The notes under the pieces were generated by a model, which made no database searches, was not told the origin of the DNA, and saw only the letters and a list, made by a program, of their open reading frames with translations. From the NCBI GenBank assembly GCA_042095835.1, contig JBELML010000040.1, positions 1-41,844 on the forward strand: 41,844 nucleotides of DNA. The letters are read 5' to 3'. This DNA comes from DATFKA01 sp042095835. Its GTDB lineage: Bacteria > Bacteroidota > Bacteroidia > Chitinophagales > Saprospiraceae. The translations under genes and the position numbers were made by a program. Below are positions 32,654 to 40,523 of the stretch, piece after piece. Position 1 is the stretch's first letter; every line of letters begins with the position of its first letter.

Positions 32654-33660
32654 TCGATTAGGCTTTCGTTGAATTGAAAAGGCAGGTATACCTTGCGAAT
32701 CATCTCTTCATATTCCTCTAGTGCTTGACTTTGCGCTGTAATGCCACCTCCGCTTTTGAAAATCAAGCCATCATCTTGCTGCTCGACAAAACGAATCATC
32801 ACACAGCTATCTAGGTTTTTTCCATCATAAAGGCCGGCTACACCTGTGTAAAATCCTCGGTCGTAAGCTTCAGCAGCTTTGATAATATCGAGGGTTTTAG
32901 CTTTTGGAGCACCTGAAATAGAGCCAGCTGGTAAAAGCTCAAAGAATAGATCACCAAGTTGTTGATGGTAATCAGGCGGAAGTTCCCCTCTGATTTTTGA
33001 GCTAGTTTGTAGGAGCTCACCCTGATCGGTAGCCAATTTACTGAGGTAGCGATATTGATCGACCCGCACTTTTTTAGCAATCTTACTCAGATCATTACGG
33101 ATCAAATCTACAATGGTAGCGTGCTCAGCCTTTTCTTTCCGATTGTTTAATAAACGATCAGCAGCCTCTGGGATGCTCGCATCGATGGTTCCTTTCATAG
33201 GATAAGATGAAATATGACCATCCTTGATCTGTACAAAGGATTCAGGAGAGAAAAAAGTAAAATGGTCTTTCCACCATATACTGTAGGTCGCATGTGTATG
33301 GGCAAAAATCTCAAAAAGGCTGAGGTTTGTTTGGATTTTGGTTGGAAACGCTAAGTTAAGCAAGTAGGAATTTCCATCATTAATTTCTTTCTGAACTTGT
33401 GCAAAGGCTTGTTCATAAACAGCAAAGGAGATGGGATCCTTCTCTAGGAAGCCTTGCGGGTATACTTTTAAAGCAGGTAGAGTAGAAGGCTTGTTGTTTG
33501 CCCTAGGAAATTGAAACCGCAATGTTCGATCATCAACCTCATCTAGGGGAATGACTGAACCCTGATTGCCTTCAAAATCAGTAAAAAAGAGGAAGGGCCT
33601 GCGCTGCGCACTCCATCGATTCATAAGTCGAATACAATCCTGCCTGTGGTAAATCTTCAA
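32644..33660 (-). CDS. pabB: Aminodeoxychorismate synthase component I
   Basis: PabB forms 4-amino-4-deoxychorismate from chorismate and ammonia. The 338-residue protein is the compact chorismate-binding form. K156 in PMKGTID is the active-site lysine that separates PabB (PIKGT) from anthranilate synthase (PIAGT). EHATIVDLIRNDLSKIA (179-195), GSISGAPKAKTLDII (246-260) and RGFYTGVAGLYDG (268-280) are the family signatures. No amidotransferase domain is fused. The overlap with the lyase gene shows a pab pair. Confidence 0.92.
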   Translation of the reverse strand: MKIYHRQDCIRLMNRWSAQRRPFLFFTDFEGNQGSVIPLDEVDDRTLRFQFPRANNKPSTLPALKVYPQGFLEKDPISFAVYEQAFAQVQKEINDGNSYLLNLAFPTKIQTNLSLFEIFAHTHATYSIWWKDHFTFFSPESFVQIKDGHISSYPMKGTIDASIPEAADRLLNNRKEKAEHATIVDLIRNDLSKIAKKVRVDQYRYLSKLATDQGELLQTSSKIRGELPPDYHQQLGDLFFELLPAGSISGAPKAKTLDIIKAAEAYDRGFYTGVAGLYDGKNLDSCVMIRFVEQQDDGLIFKSGGGITAQSQALEEYEEMIRKVYLPFQFNESLIECL

Positions 33661-33815
33661 TAAAGTATGTTTAAACTCACTTGCATCAACAGTAAAATAG
33701 ATTTTCTGGTTTCCTCTTAACGAATATTTAATTTTTCTACTACATTAGCCATCCGATTGAGACGCCGCTTTGGCAGAGCGCTGATGTGCTTAATAAAGTG
33801 TCCATAATGGAACGA

Positions 33816-33823
33816 TACCTTTG
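33816..33823 (+). promoter_or_regulatory. -7 promoter element of the GH13 gene
   Basis: TAccTTTG is the same octamer as in the rpsL promoter and lies 47 bases before the start of the alpha-glucosidase gene. The -33 position holds no clear TTTG. The region is the 209-base divergent gap between pabB and the GH13 gene. Confidence 0.5.
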
Positions 33824-33869
33824 TTCTATGTCTTAATCACCTCTCTTTAACAACATTAAATAATTGCTC

Positions 33870-35501
33870 ATGACCTGGTGGAAAGAATCTGTTATTTATC
33901 AAGTTTACCCTCGATCTTTCAATGATAGTAACGATGACGGAGTAGGAGATTTAAGAGGTATTATCGAAAAGCTGGATTACCTCAAAGATTTGGGTGTCGA
34001 TATTATTTGGCTCTCTCCGATCTATCAGTCTCCGAATGATGATAATGGCTATGACATTAGCGATTACTATAGCGTTATGGATGAATTTGGCACCATGGCC
34101 GATTTTGACGAGATGCTGGCAGCTATCCACCAGAGAGGTATGCGATTGTTGATGGATTTGGTGGTGAACCATACTTCTGATGAACACCAGTGGTATCAAG
34201 AAGCCCGTAAATCCAAGGATAGTCCCTATCGCGACTATTACCATTTCAAAGAAGAAAAACCCAATAATTGGTTATCTTTATTTGGAGGACCTGCCTGGGA
34301 TTGGGATCCGGTCGCTGAAGCTTATTACCTGCACCTGTTTACCAAGAAACAGCCCGACTTGAACTGGGAGAATCCTAAAGTGCGACAAGAAGTCTATCAA
34401 TTGATGCGCTTTTGGTTAGATAAGGGCGTTGATGGTTTTAGAATGGATGTCATTCCTATGATTTCTAAGTTTCTGGATTTTCCTGATGCTGATTTTAGTG
34501 ATTTTAATAATGTCATTGCTACGCTCTACACCAATGGCCCTCGTGTACATGAATACTTACAAGAAATGCACGAGGAGGTACTGCAACACTACGATATTAT
34601 GACGGTTGGAGAAGGTGTTGGTATTGCTCCTGAACAGGCCAATTTATACGTTGGTAAAGATCGCCGCGAGTTGAATATGATCTTCCATTTTGGCCATATG
34701 TTTATCGATCATGGTCCTGGAGGTAAATTTGATATTGTCGATGTTCCACTGTCTACTTTTAAAAAGGTATTCGATGATTGGGATGCTGCCATAGGAGATG
34801 ACGGCTGGCTGAATATTTACTTGGATAACCACGATTTTCCAAGGATGGTCTCTCGCTTCGCTAATGATAAGGACTTCCATCAAGAATCAGCAAAAATGCT
34901 GGCCATTCTGATCTTGACCCTCAGGGGAACGCCCTGTATCTATCAGGGATCAGAGATTGGGATGACCAACGTAGCTTTTCCAAGTTTAGATGATTACCGC
35001 GATGTAGAAACCATCAATGCCTACAAGGATTATAAAGAAAATGGCAAGGACCTGGAAGAATTACTCAAGATTGTACATGTACAAGGTCGGGATAATGTAC
35101 GTACTCCTATCCAATGGGATACTTCTGCTAATGCTGGTTTTACGAATGGTACTCCTTGGATTAAAGCCAATCCAAACTACCAGGAGATCAACGTTGCCGC
35201 TTCGCTTAATGATCCTACTTCCATCCATGCTTTTTATAAAAAGATGCTTAGCTTCCGTAAAGCGCATCGGACTTTCGTCTATGGAGATTATCAACCTCTA
35301 ATCAAGGAGAACGAGCAATTATTTGCCTATCTCAGAGAGGATAAAGACCAAGGCTATTACATCGTACTCAATTTTACGAATGAAGATCAGGCAGATTTTC
35401 CCAAGCCCAAACCCAACTTAGAATTGCTGATGAGTAACTACGATCATGAGGCAGATACTTTACGACCCTGGGAAGCACGTATTTATAGGTATGAGAAATA
35501 A
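33870..35501 (+). CDS. GH13 alpha-glucosidase / oligo-1,6-glucosidase
   Basis: This 543-residue enzyme begins MTWWKESVIYQVYPRSFNDS, the usual start for cytoplasmic GH13 alpha-glucosidases. I use ATG 33870 and not the in-frame TTG at 33864. Catalytic residues are D193 (GFRMDV), E248 (TVGEGV) and D322 (NHDFPR). V194 after the nucleophile is the residue linked with alpha-1,6 specificity, where alanine favours alpha-1,4, so isomaltose or branched oligosaccharide cleavage is likely. Domain B (HTSDEHQWYQEARKSKDSPY) is intact. There is no signal peptide and no transporter beside it. The exact substrate is not certain. Confidence 0.92.
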   Translation: MTWWKESVIYQVYPRSFNDSNDDGVGDLRGIIEKLDYLKDLGVDIIWLSPIYQSPNDDNGYDISDYYSVMDEFGTMADFDEMLAAIHQRGMRLLMDLVVNHTSDEHQWYQEARKSKDSPYRDYYHFKEEKPNNWLSLFGGPAWDWDPVAEAYYLHLFTKKQPDLNWENPKVRQEVYQLMRFWLDKGVDGFRMDVIPMISKFLDFPDADFSDFNNVIATLYTNGPRVHEYLQEMHEEVLQHYDIMTVGEGVGIAPEQANLYVGKDRRELNMIFHFGHMFIDHGPGGKFDIVDVPLSTFKKVFDDWDAAIGDDGWLNIYLDNHDFPRMVSRFANDKDFHQESAKMLAILILTLRGTPCIYQGSEIGMTNVAFPSLDDYRDVETINAYKDYKENGKDLEELLKIVHVQGRDNVRTPIQWDTSANAGFTNGTPWIKANPNYQEINVAASLNDPTSIHAFYKKMLSFRKAHRTFVYGDYQPLIKENEQLFAYLREDKDQGYYIVLNFTNEDQADFPKPKPNLELLMSNYDHEADTLRPWEARIYRYEK

Positions 35502-35670
35502 TGGGGAAGTATTTTTTGTAGGCCACCTAGACCAAGAGGGACCGATTGGTAACAAATACCTAGCCAGCCTTTCTATTCAAAAGGGGAATTAGGTGCATTA
35601 TCTGCCTTTGATTAAACTATGCTTAAGGATTGTTATATATTAAAGCATCCTTTAACATAGAAATTAGGAT

Positions 35671-35732
35671 AAACGCATTAAAATAAAAACTGAAAAAGAA
35701 ATGGTTATTACTAGAAATTAAGTGCAAAAAAG
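35671..35732 (+). repeat. Dispersed repeat, copy 1
   Basis: This 62-base stretch matches 41783-41844 in 55 of 62 positions without gaps. Both copies are A-rich, begin AAACGC, contain AAAATAAAAACT and GAAATTAAGTG, and lie between genes in the same orientation. Since copy 2 is cut by the window edge, the full repeat is probably longer. Confidence 0.75.
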
Positions 35733-35756
35733 GTCATAAGTGAAGTGCGGGAGGCC

Positions 35757-35838
35757 GCCTAGGCATTGTTTGAGCGGAGCGAGTTTGGCTAGGCAAGATT
35801 TTTTTGCTTCGTTTTTGTATCGAATGACAAAAATGAAG
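35757..35838 (+). repeat. Palindromic intergenic element
   Basis: GCCTAG (35757-35762) pairs with CTAGGC (35789-35794) around a loop with GAGCGGAGCGAG. CTTCGTTTTTGT (35807-35818) pairs with ACAAAAATGAAG (35827-35838) with one G-T wobble and an eight-base loop. A T-run of seven precedes the second stem. The type resembles intergenic palindromic repeats that I recall from Bacteroidota, but I cannot compare copies. Confidence 0.5.
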
Positions 35839-35938
35839 ATGCCAGAGCGGTTTTGAATTGGAGTTTCAGTAGGAATTATAAAAAATTGTAGGGTAATTTT
35901 TTGGTGCGTTTTCCCTATGTAGAAATTAAAATAGAACA

Positions 35939-37891
35939 ATGGCAGCGCAAAATCTCGTATGGCATAAGGTTTTAAATCTCAAAGATAAACCATTAGAAGG
36001 TCGCGTAATGACAGTCACCGCTGGACATAAAGGCATTTGCTTAACCCATTACGAGGGCAAATTATGTGCTCTAGATAATAAATGCCCACACCAAGGAGGG
36101 CCACTAGGAGAGGGGAGTATAGAAAAAGGTTGGTTGCGCTGCCCTTGGCATGGTTGGGATTTTCATCCTTGTACGGGTAAGTCTCCCGGAGGATTCGAGG
36201 ATGGCATCGATACCTTTGAGGTTGAGGAGCGCGCAGATGGTATCTATATTGGGCTACCTGAGGAAGCTCCCCACCAGACTACGGTATCTGATATTATGGC
36301 AGAGACGATGGTCAATTGGGGAATCGATTCGGTATTCGGTATGGTGGGCCATTCCAACCTAGGTTTTGCAGATGCTCTGCGTAGACAAGAAGAAAAAGGG
36401 AAGCTGAAGTTTATTGGTATTCGCCACGAAGGGGCCGCTTCCTTTGCCGCCTCTGCTTATGGGAAACTCACTGGCCGTCCAGCTGCCTGTTTTGCCATCG
36501 CTGGGCCGGGCTCCACGAATATGTTTACTGGACTTTGGGATGCTAAAGTAGATCGAGCCCCTATCTTAGCCCTAACTGGTCAGGTAGATACCCAGGTTTT
36601 GGGCACTAAAAATTTTCAAGAACTGGATTTGGTAGATGCTTTCAGTTCGGTAGCTGCATTCAATCACCGTGTTCAAGCCTCTAGTAAGCATGCCGAATTG
36701 ATGACGCTGGCAGTCAAGCACGCGATTTTAAAGAGGGATGTTTCTCACCTTACTTTCCCCGATGAGGTACAGGTATTGCCAGCAGATGAGAACGCCAAAG
36801 CTCAGACGGCAGATGGCCGAATGGCCGCTATGGAAATTTTTCCACCCAAAGCTGCTTTTGAGCAAGCACTCGGAATAATAAATGCCTCCAATCGGCCCTT
36901 AATTGTAGTCGGTCACGGTGCACGTTTTAATATGGACAAGATCAAAGCCCTGGCCGAACGACTGCAATGTCCTGTGGTCACCACTTTCAAAGCTAAGGGC
37001 CTGATTGCCGATAGCCACCCTTTAGGATGTGGTGTTTTGGGCCGTAGCGGTACGCCTATCGCTTCCTATTTTATGAACGAATCGGATTTGCTCATCGTGA
37101 TTGGGGCTTCTTTTTCTAAACATACAGGCATCACACCCAAGAAACCGACTATTCAAATTGATTTTGATCCTTTAGCATTGAGTAAATTCCATAAAATAGA
37201 TGCGCCCGTATGGGGAGAAATTTCAGCTACGGTTGCGATGCTTTTAGAGGATATCAAAGAGGTAGATAATAAAATAGATCATAGGCAAGAAATCGCACAT
37301 AGATGGGAGATTTGGCGAGCGGAAAAACAAAAGCGATTGTTAGAAGATAGAGGCCAAGGGATTAGCTCTATTGCCACTTTCGATGCCTTGACTCGCTTGG
37401 CACCAGCAAATGCCGTGATGTGTGTAGATGTAGGGAATAATGCCTATTCTTTTGGCCGGTATTTTGAGCCAGAGGCCCACAGTTTCCTAATGTCTGGTTA
37501 TTTGGGCTCTATTGGTTTTGCCTTTCCTGCTGCGATGGGTGCCTGGGCTGCGGTCAAAGATACTCGGCCGGTCATAGCGGTTGCTGGAGATGGTGGTTTC
37601 TGTCAATACCTGGCAGAATTGACAACAGCGGTGCACTACAATATGCCCATCAAAGCCATAATTCTCAATAATAATGAACTCGGTAAAATCTCCAAGGAGC
37701 AGCGCTCAGGAGAATTTGATGTCTGGGCAACTTCCTTGAGCAATCCCAATTTTGCGGAATATGCCAATGGCTGTGGAGCACTAGGCATTCGAGTGAGCAA
37801 AAAAGAAGAGCTAGAGGAGGCAATGCAAAAGGTGCTCGCTCATGATGGTCCTGCACTACTGGAAGTGATCAGTGATGTAAGTTTAATTTAG
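35939..37891 (+). CDS. Rieske [2Fe-2S]-ThDP enzyme fusion (pyruvate oxidase/acetolactate synthase-like)
   Basis: The 650-residue protein joins two modules. Residues 1 to about 110 are a Rieske ferredoxin domain with ligands C49-x-H51 (CPHQGG) and C68-x2-H71 (CPWHGW). Residues about 114-650 are a full thiamine-diphosphate enzyme of the pyruvate oxidase/acetolactate synthase superfamily. E164 (RHEGAASFAASAYG) should activate the cofactor, and the GDG-x-NN magnesium site starts at G550-D551 and ends near N578. No signal peptide is seen, so it is cytoplasmic. An electron path from ThDP substrate oxidation to the cluster is an inference. Whether FAD is bound, and which 2-oxoacid is used, is unknown. 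Confidence 0.85.
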   Translation: MAAQNLVWHKVLNLKDKPLEGRVMTVTAGHKGICLTHYEGKLCALDNKCPHQGGPLGEGSIEKGWLRCPWHGWDFHPCTGKSPGGFEDGIDTFEVEERADGIYIGLPEEAPHQTTVSDIMAETMVNWGIDSVFGMVGHSNLGFADALRRQEEKGKLKFIGIRHEGAASFAASAYGKLTGRPAACFAIAGPGSTNMFTGLWDAKVDRAPILALTGQVDTQVLGTKNFQELDLVDAFSSVAAFNHRVQASSKHAELMTLAVKHAILKRDVSHLTFPDEVQVLPADENAKAQTADGRMAAMEIFPPKAAFEQALGIINASNRPLIVVGHGARFNMDKIKALAERLQCPVVTTFKAKGLIADSHPLGCGVLGRSGTPIASYFMNESDLLIVIGASFSKHTGITPKKPTIQIDFDPLALSKFHKIDAPVWGEISATVAMLLEDIKEVDNKIDHRQEIAHRWEIWRAEKQKRLLEDRGQGISSIATFDALTRLAPANAVMCVDVGNNAYSFGRYFEPEAHSFLMSGYLGSIGFAFPAAMGAWAAVKDTRPVIAVAGDGGFCQYLAELTTAVHYNMPIKAIILNNNELGKISKEQRSGEFDVWATSLSNPNFAEYANGCGALGIRVSKKEELEEAMQKVLAHDGPALLEVISDVSLI

Positions 37892-37894
37892 GGT

Positions 37895-38407
37895 TTACCA
37901 TCCACGGTATTTGGGTGCTTTTACACCCTTCATACGCGCATAAGTGATGATTTGCCCACGATGATGAACGAGATGATCATTCATCAGCACCAGGATTTGT
38001 CGTTTGCTCATCGGGCCAGCAAAGAATTTGACGGAAGTTTCCAGTTCTTCTGCGGGGAGTTTATTTACGGCATCAGCTGCCAGATCAAAGGCATTAATCA
38101 GGATGTCTATGACTTGTGCTTTAGATAGGTCGGTGTTTTTTAAATCCCCTTCGACCTTGGTGCCCCCTAAATAGGAGCTGGTCAGCCAAGCCATATTACT
38201 AGTGATGTGGAGTAATTGTTCTTTAAAGGTTCGTTGACCATCAGCTGGCGCAAAATCATAGAATTCTGCTGGCATAGCTTCGGCAAGTTCCAAGGTATAG
38301 TCCTTGTTATTATTCCATTTCTGTTGGTACTCCTTTATAAAAGAAGCTTGAGCATGAAGTACAGACGAAAAAGTGATCAAAACAAAGGTGGCGGCTAGGA
38401 TTCTCAT
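37895..38407 (-). CDS. Exported DinB-like metal-binding protein
   Basis: The reading frame is open upstream to 38542, but the methionine at 38405-38407 starts a signal peptide (MRILAATFVLITFSSVLHAQA), so I use that, giving 170 residues. The DinB four-helix fold is indicated by H67 (EQLLHITSN), H145 and H149 (NDHLVHHRGQIITY), the usual metal triad. DinB-like proteins include thiol transferases and many proteins of unknown function; an exported version is less common. Its stop is three bases from the convergent Rieske-ThDP gene. It lies 124 bases after the YceI gene and may share its transcript. Confidence 0.82.
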   Translation of the reverse strand: MRILAATFVLITFSSVLHAQASFIKEYQQKWNNNKDYTLELAEAMPAEFYDFAPADGQRTFKEQLLHITSNMAWLTSSYLGGTKVEGDLKNTDLSKAQVIDILINAFDLAADAVNKLPAEELETSVKFFAGPMSKRQILVLMNDHLVHHRGQIITYARMKGVKAPKYRGW

Positions 38408-38531
38408 TATTAGTGAAATTTGTCTAGCCAAAAATAGGATTTTCCTTTTGATTCTTTTCTTATCGCTTAGCTTATGCACAAGCTTCTTTGGTAGATGCCT
38501 GGAGTTTATCCTGGCTGGGCTACTGCAAACC

Positions 38532-39077
38532 CTATTCTCCAAGGGTCAATTCGAAATTCACAGGAACTTCATTTTTTGGACCACCGCCAGTAAAGTCGAA
38601 CTTCCGGCGCTTCACCACTCCTGTACCTTTGATCAAGTAAGGCGCTTCTTCACTAGCCGTAAAAGTCAAGGTGACAGGTTTCGTGATTCCTTTTAAGGTC
38701 AGCATCGCATCTGTGGTATAGCTGCCGTCATCTTGGCGAGTCGCACCATCAATGGTGACCGTAGCTTTAGGGAATTTTCTGGCGTAGAAATAGTCTTTTT
38801 TCTTGCGAATATTTTTCTCTAAATCTTTCCAATCTGTAGCTAAAGACCCCGTTTCGATAGTTAATTCTACCTGTACTTTTTCCATGTCGCCGGCTGGTAC
38901 TTCGGCTTTGTCAATGGACCATTTTTTGAAAACAAACAGGTTGGGTGATCCTGCTTCGCCAATGAATTCTATGCGGCCCGGAGCCTCCATTATTTCATTG
39001 TCATAACCTACAAAACTGGAAAGAGTCAATACTACAAATACGGCGATGATAGAGAAGATTACATTTCTTTTAGACAT
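38532..39077 (-). CDS. YceI-family protein
   Basis: The 181-residue product starts with a signal-peptide-like segment (MSKRNVIFSIIAVFVVLTLSSF). It continues with the YceI lipocalin-like barrel: VQVELTIETGSLATDWKDLEK, FPKATVTIDG and the TLKGITKPVTLTF strand (about 127-139) are diagnostic. YceI proteins bind polyisoprenoid lipids in a closed barrel; the physiological ligand is unknown. It lies 11 bases after a larger gene that also encodes a YceI domain, and they are almost certainly co-transcribed. Confidence 0.88.
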   Translation of the reverse strand: MSKRNVIFSIIAVFVVLTLSSFVGYDNEIMEAPGRIEFIGEAGSPNLFVFKKWSIDKAEVPAGDMEKVQVELTIETGSLATDWKDLEKNIRKKKDYFYARKFPKATVTIDGATRQDDGSYTTDAMLTLKGITKPVTLTFTASEEAPYLIKGTGVVKRRKFDFTGGGPKNEVPVNFELTLGE

Positions 39078-39088
39078 GATTTTTAGAT

Positions 39089-40504
39089 TTATAAGCCCGC
39101 CTGCTTATCAGTGGCTTTCATTAGAAAATTTAAATTAAAGGATAGCGTTTTTTTGGCTGGACTAGGCCCATCCGGACCTTTGATGCCAAATAAATCGGTG
39201 ATGTTGAGACTGAAATCGGCCTGAATAATCATAATGGCCTGGCCATCTACATCTACACTTGGAGTGAACAGTGCATTCATCGTTACTGGATGTTGTTTGC
39301 CCATCATTTCGAAGGTGCCGTTGACCGCCGCAGTAGTCGTTTGTCCCCAAGAAAGGGAAGTATTCAAGCGGATTTGCTCAAACTCAAAACTACTTTTGGG
39401 ATAGCGCTTGGCCTTGACATAAGTCTTGAGCACCTTAGCGTCAAAAGATTCCATACCCATCGTTAGGCTTTTGACATCAACTACGAAGGCACCTGCTTGC
39501 AGTTCATTCGCATTCTTGAAGGTCATCGAACCGCTGGCCTTTCTGACTTCACCCGCATAACGATCGAGCGGTGCGAGGAAATTAAATTGTATGATGGGCG
39601 TTTTTTCGTTGATTGCACCGCTCATATTCCAGGTCATCGGTACACTGCTTGTAGGGAATTCGATGTTGGGTCTACCCGTTTTGTCTTCAGGCAGAGGATA
39701 TCCCATTTCTTGTAGAGACTGCTGTTTGATGCGCTTGGGAACAGCCGTCCAAGCATCTCCAATCGTAGAATTAGTGAGCGTCTGAGCGATGAACGCAGCT
39801 GTTGCTTGCCCGATCTCTTGTCCAAGGTTTTGGAGCTCCTTCGTATTAGCTGACCAAGGTTGATCAAACTGCTCATCAATTGGATCAATACAACTGAATT
39901 GAGAGAAAATAGCGGAGCTGATATAGACGGTTCCATGCTCATCAATGTAGGGATGTAGGTCTAGGTAGAATAAGCGATCACTTCGCTGTAATGCTGCGTT
40001 TTGCTGATAGCTAAACCCATCCAAACCTACAGAAATACCTGCCTTAAGCATTTGCTCTAATTCTTTTTGTAGAACAGTTGTTTTATCGCCTTGCATAGCG
40101 GTCACTTTTAAAGCAATAGCTGTTTGAAATCGACCTTCTTTTTTGACCCAAACTGCTGGTTTTTGGAAGAGATCGTCTCTTTGGGGATTGATTCTGGCTA
40201 CTCTCACAAAGTTTTTGATTGTATTGATCTCCGCATATCGGCCCGCGTAGATGGCATTACCTTTTGGCGTCTGTAGAACGATGGCCGGAGTGGTAGTAAT
40301 GGAGGCAGGCAATGCCTCATTGACTTCTTTTACGACAAGTTCTATTTGCTCTAATTTGCTGTACTCTTCTAACTGTTCCAGCGTGTTGCTGCGAAAGAAT
40401 TCATCGCTTCCAGATTGTAAGAAGACCAGCATTCTTTCTTCCTGAGCCAATACTTGCCCAAGTTTAAAGCACATCAAAAAAAGAAGAACGATTCTATGTA
40501 TCAT
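39089..40504 (-). CDS. Exported thioredoxin-fold/YceI fusion protein
   Basis: The 471-residue protein has a signal peptide (MIHRIVLLFLMCFKLGQVLAQ). The next region, about 22-100, resembles a thioredoxin fold: VFLQSGSDEFF, then a TTTPAIVLQTPKGNAIYAGRY segment with the proline expected as cis-Pro. The CxxC is missing, so redox activity is not expected. A middle segment of unknown function follows. Residues about 285-471 are a YceI barrel with GTFEMMGKQHPVTM. Its start is 19 bases beyond the stop of the hydrolase-like gene and its stop 11 bases from the next YceI gene. The N-terminal fold assignment is tentative. Confidence 0.75.
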   Translation of the reverse strand: MIHRIVLLFLMCFKLGQVLAQEERMLVFLQSGSDEFFRSNTLEQLEEYSKLEQIELVVKEVNEALPASITTTPAIVLQTPKGNAIYAGRYAEINTIKNFVRVARINPQRDDLFQKPAVWVKKEGRFQTAIALKVTAMQGDKTTVLQKELEQMLKAGISVGLDGFSYQQNAALQRSDRLFYLDLHPYIDEHGTVYISSAIFSQFSCIDPIDEQFDQPWSANTKELQNLGQEIGQATAAFIAQTLTNSTIGDAWTAVPKRIKQQSLQEMGYPLPEDKTGRPNIEFPTSSVPMTWNMSGAINEKTPIIQFNFLAPLDRYAGEVRKASGSMTFKNANELQAGAFVVDVKSLTMGMESFDAKVLKTYVKAKRYPKSSFEFEQIRLNTSLSWGQTTTAAVNGTFEMMGKQHPVTMNALFTPSVDVDGQAIMIIQADFSLNITDLFGIKGPDGPSPAKKTLSFNLNFLMKATDKQAGL

Positions 40505-40523
40505 GATCGGATGATTTTTTTAC

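Larger units (their letters stand above)
35502..35938 (+). other. Gene-free stretch with inverted repeats and a dispersed repeat
   Basis: No convincing gene is seen in these 437 bases. From left to right: an imperfect hairpin at 35617-35630/35647-35660 (12 of 14 pairs, a possible GH13 3' end), a 62-base dispersed repeat (35671-35732), GCCTAG/CTAGGC arms at 35757-35762/35789-35794, and a 12-base stem at 35807-35818/35827-35838. The sequence before the next gene is A/T-rich with no clear TAnnTTTG. Confidence 0.6.

Noticed and set aside
37895..38542. Long 215-codon version of the DinB-like gene overlapping the YceI gene
   Set aside because: The internal methionine at 38407 begins a clear signal peptide; the 45 extra residues are basic, lack family likeness and would hide the export signal.
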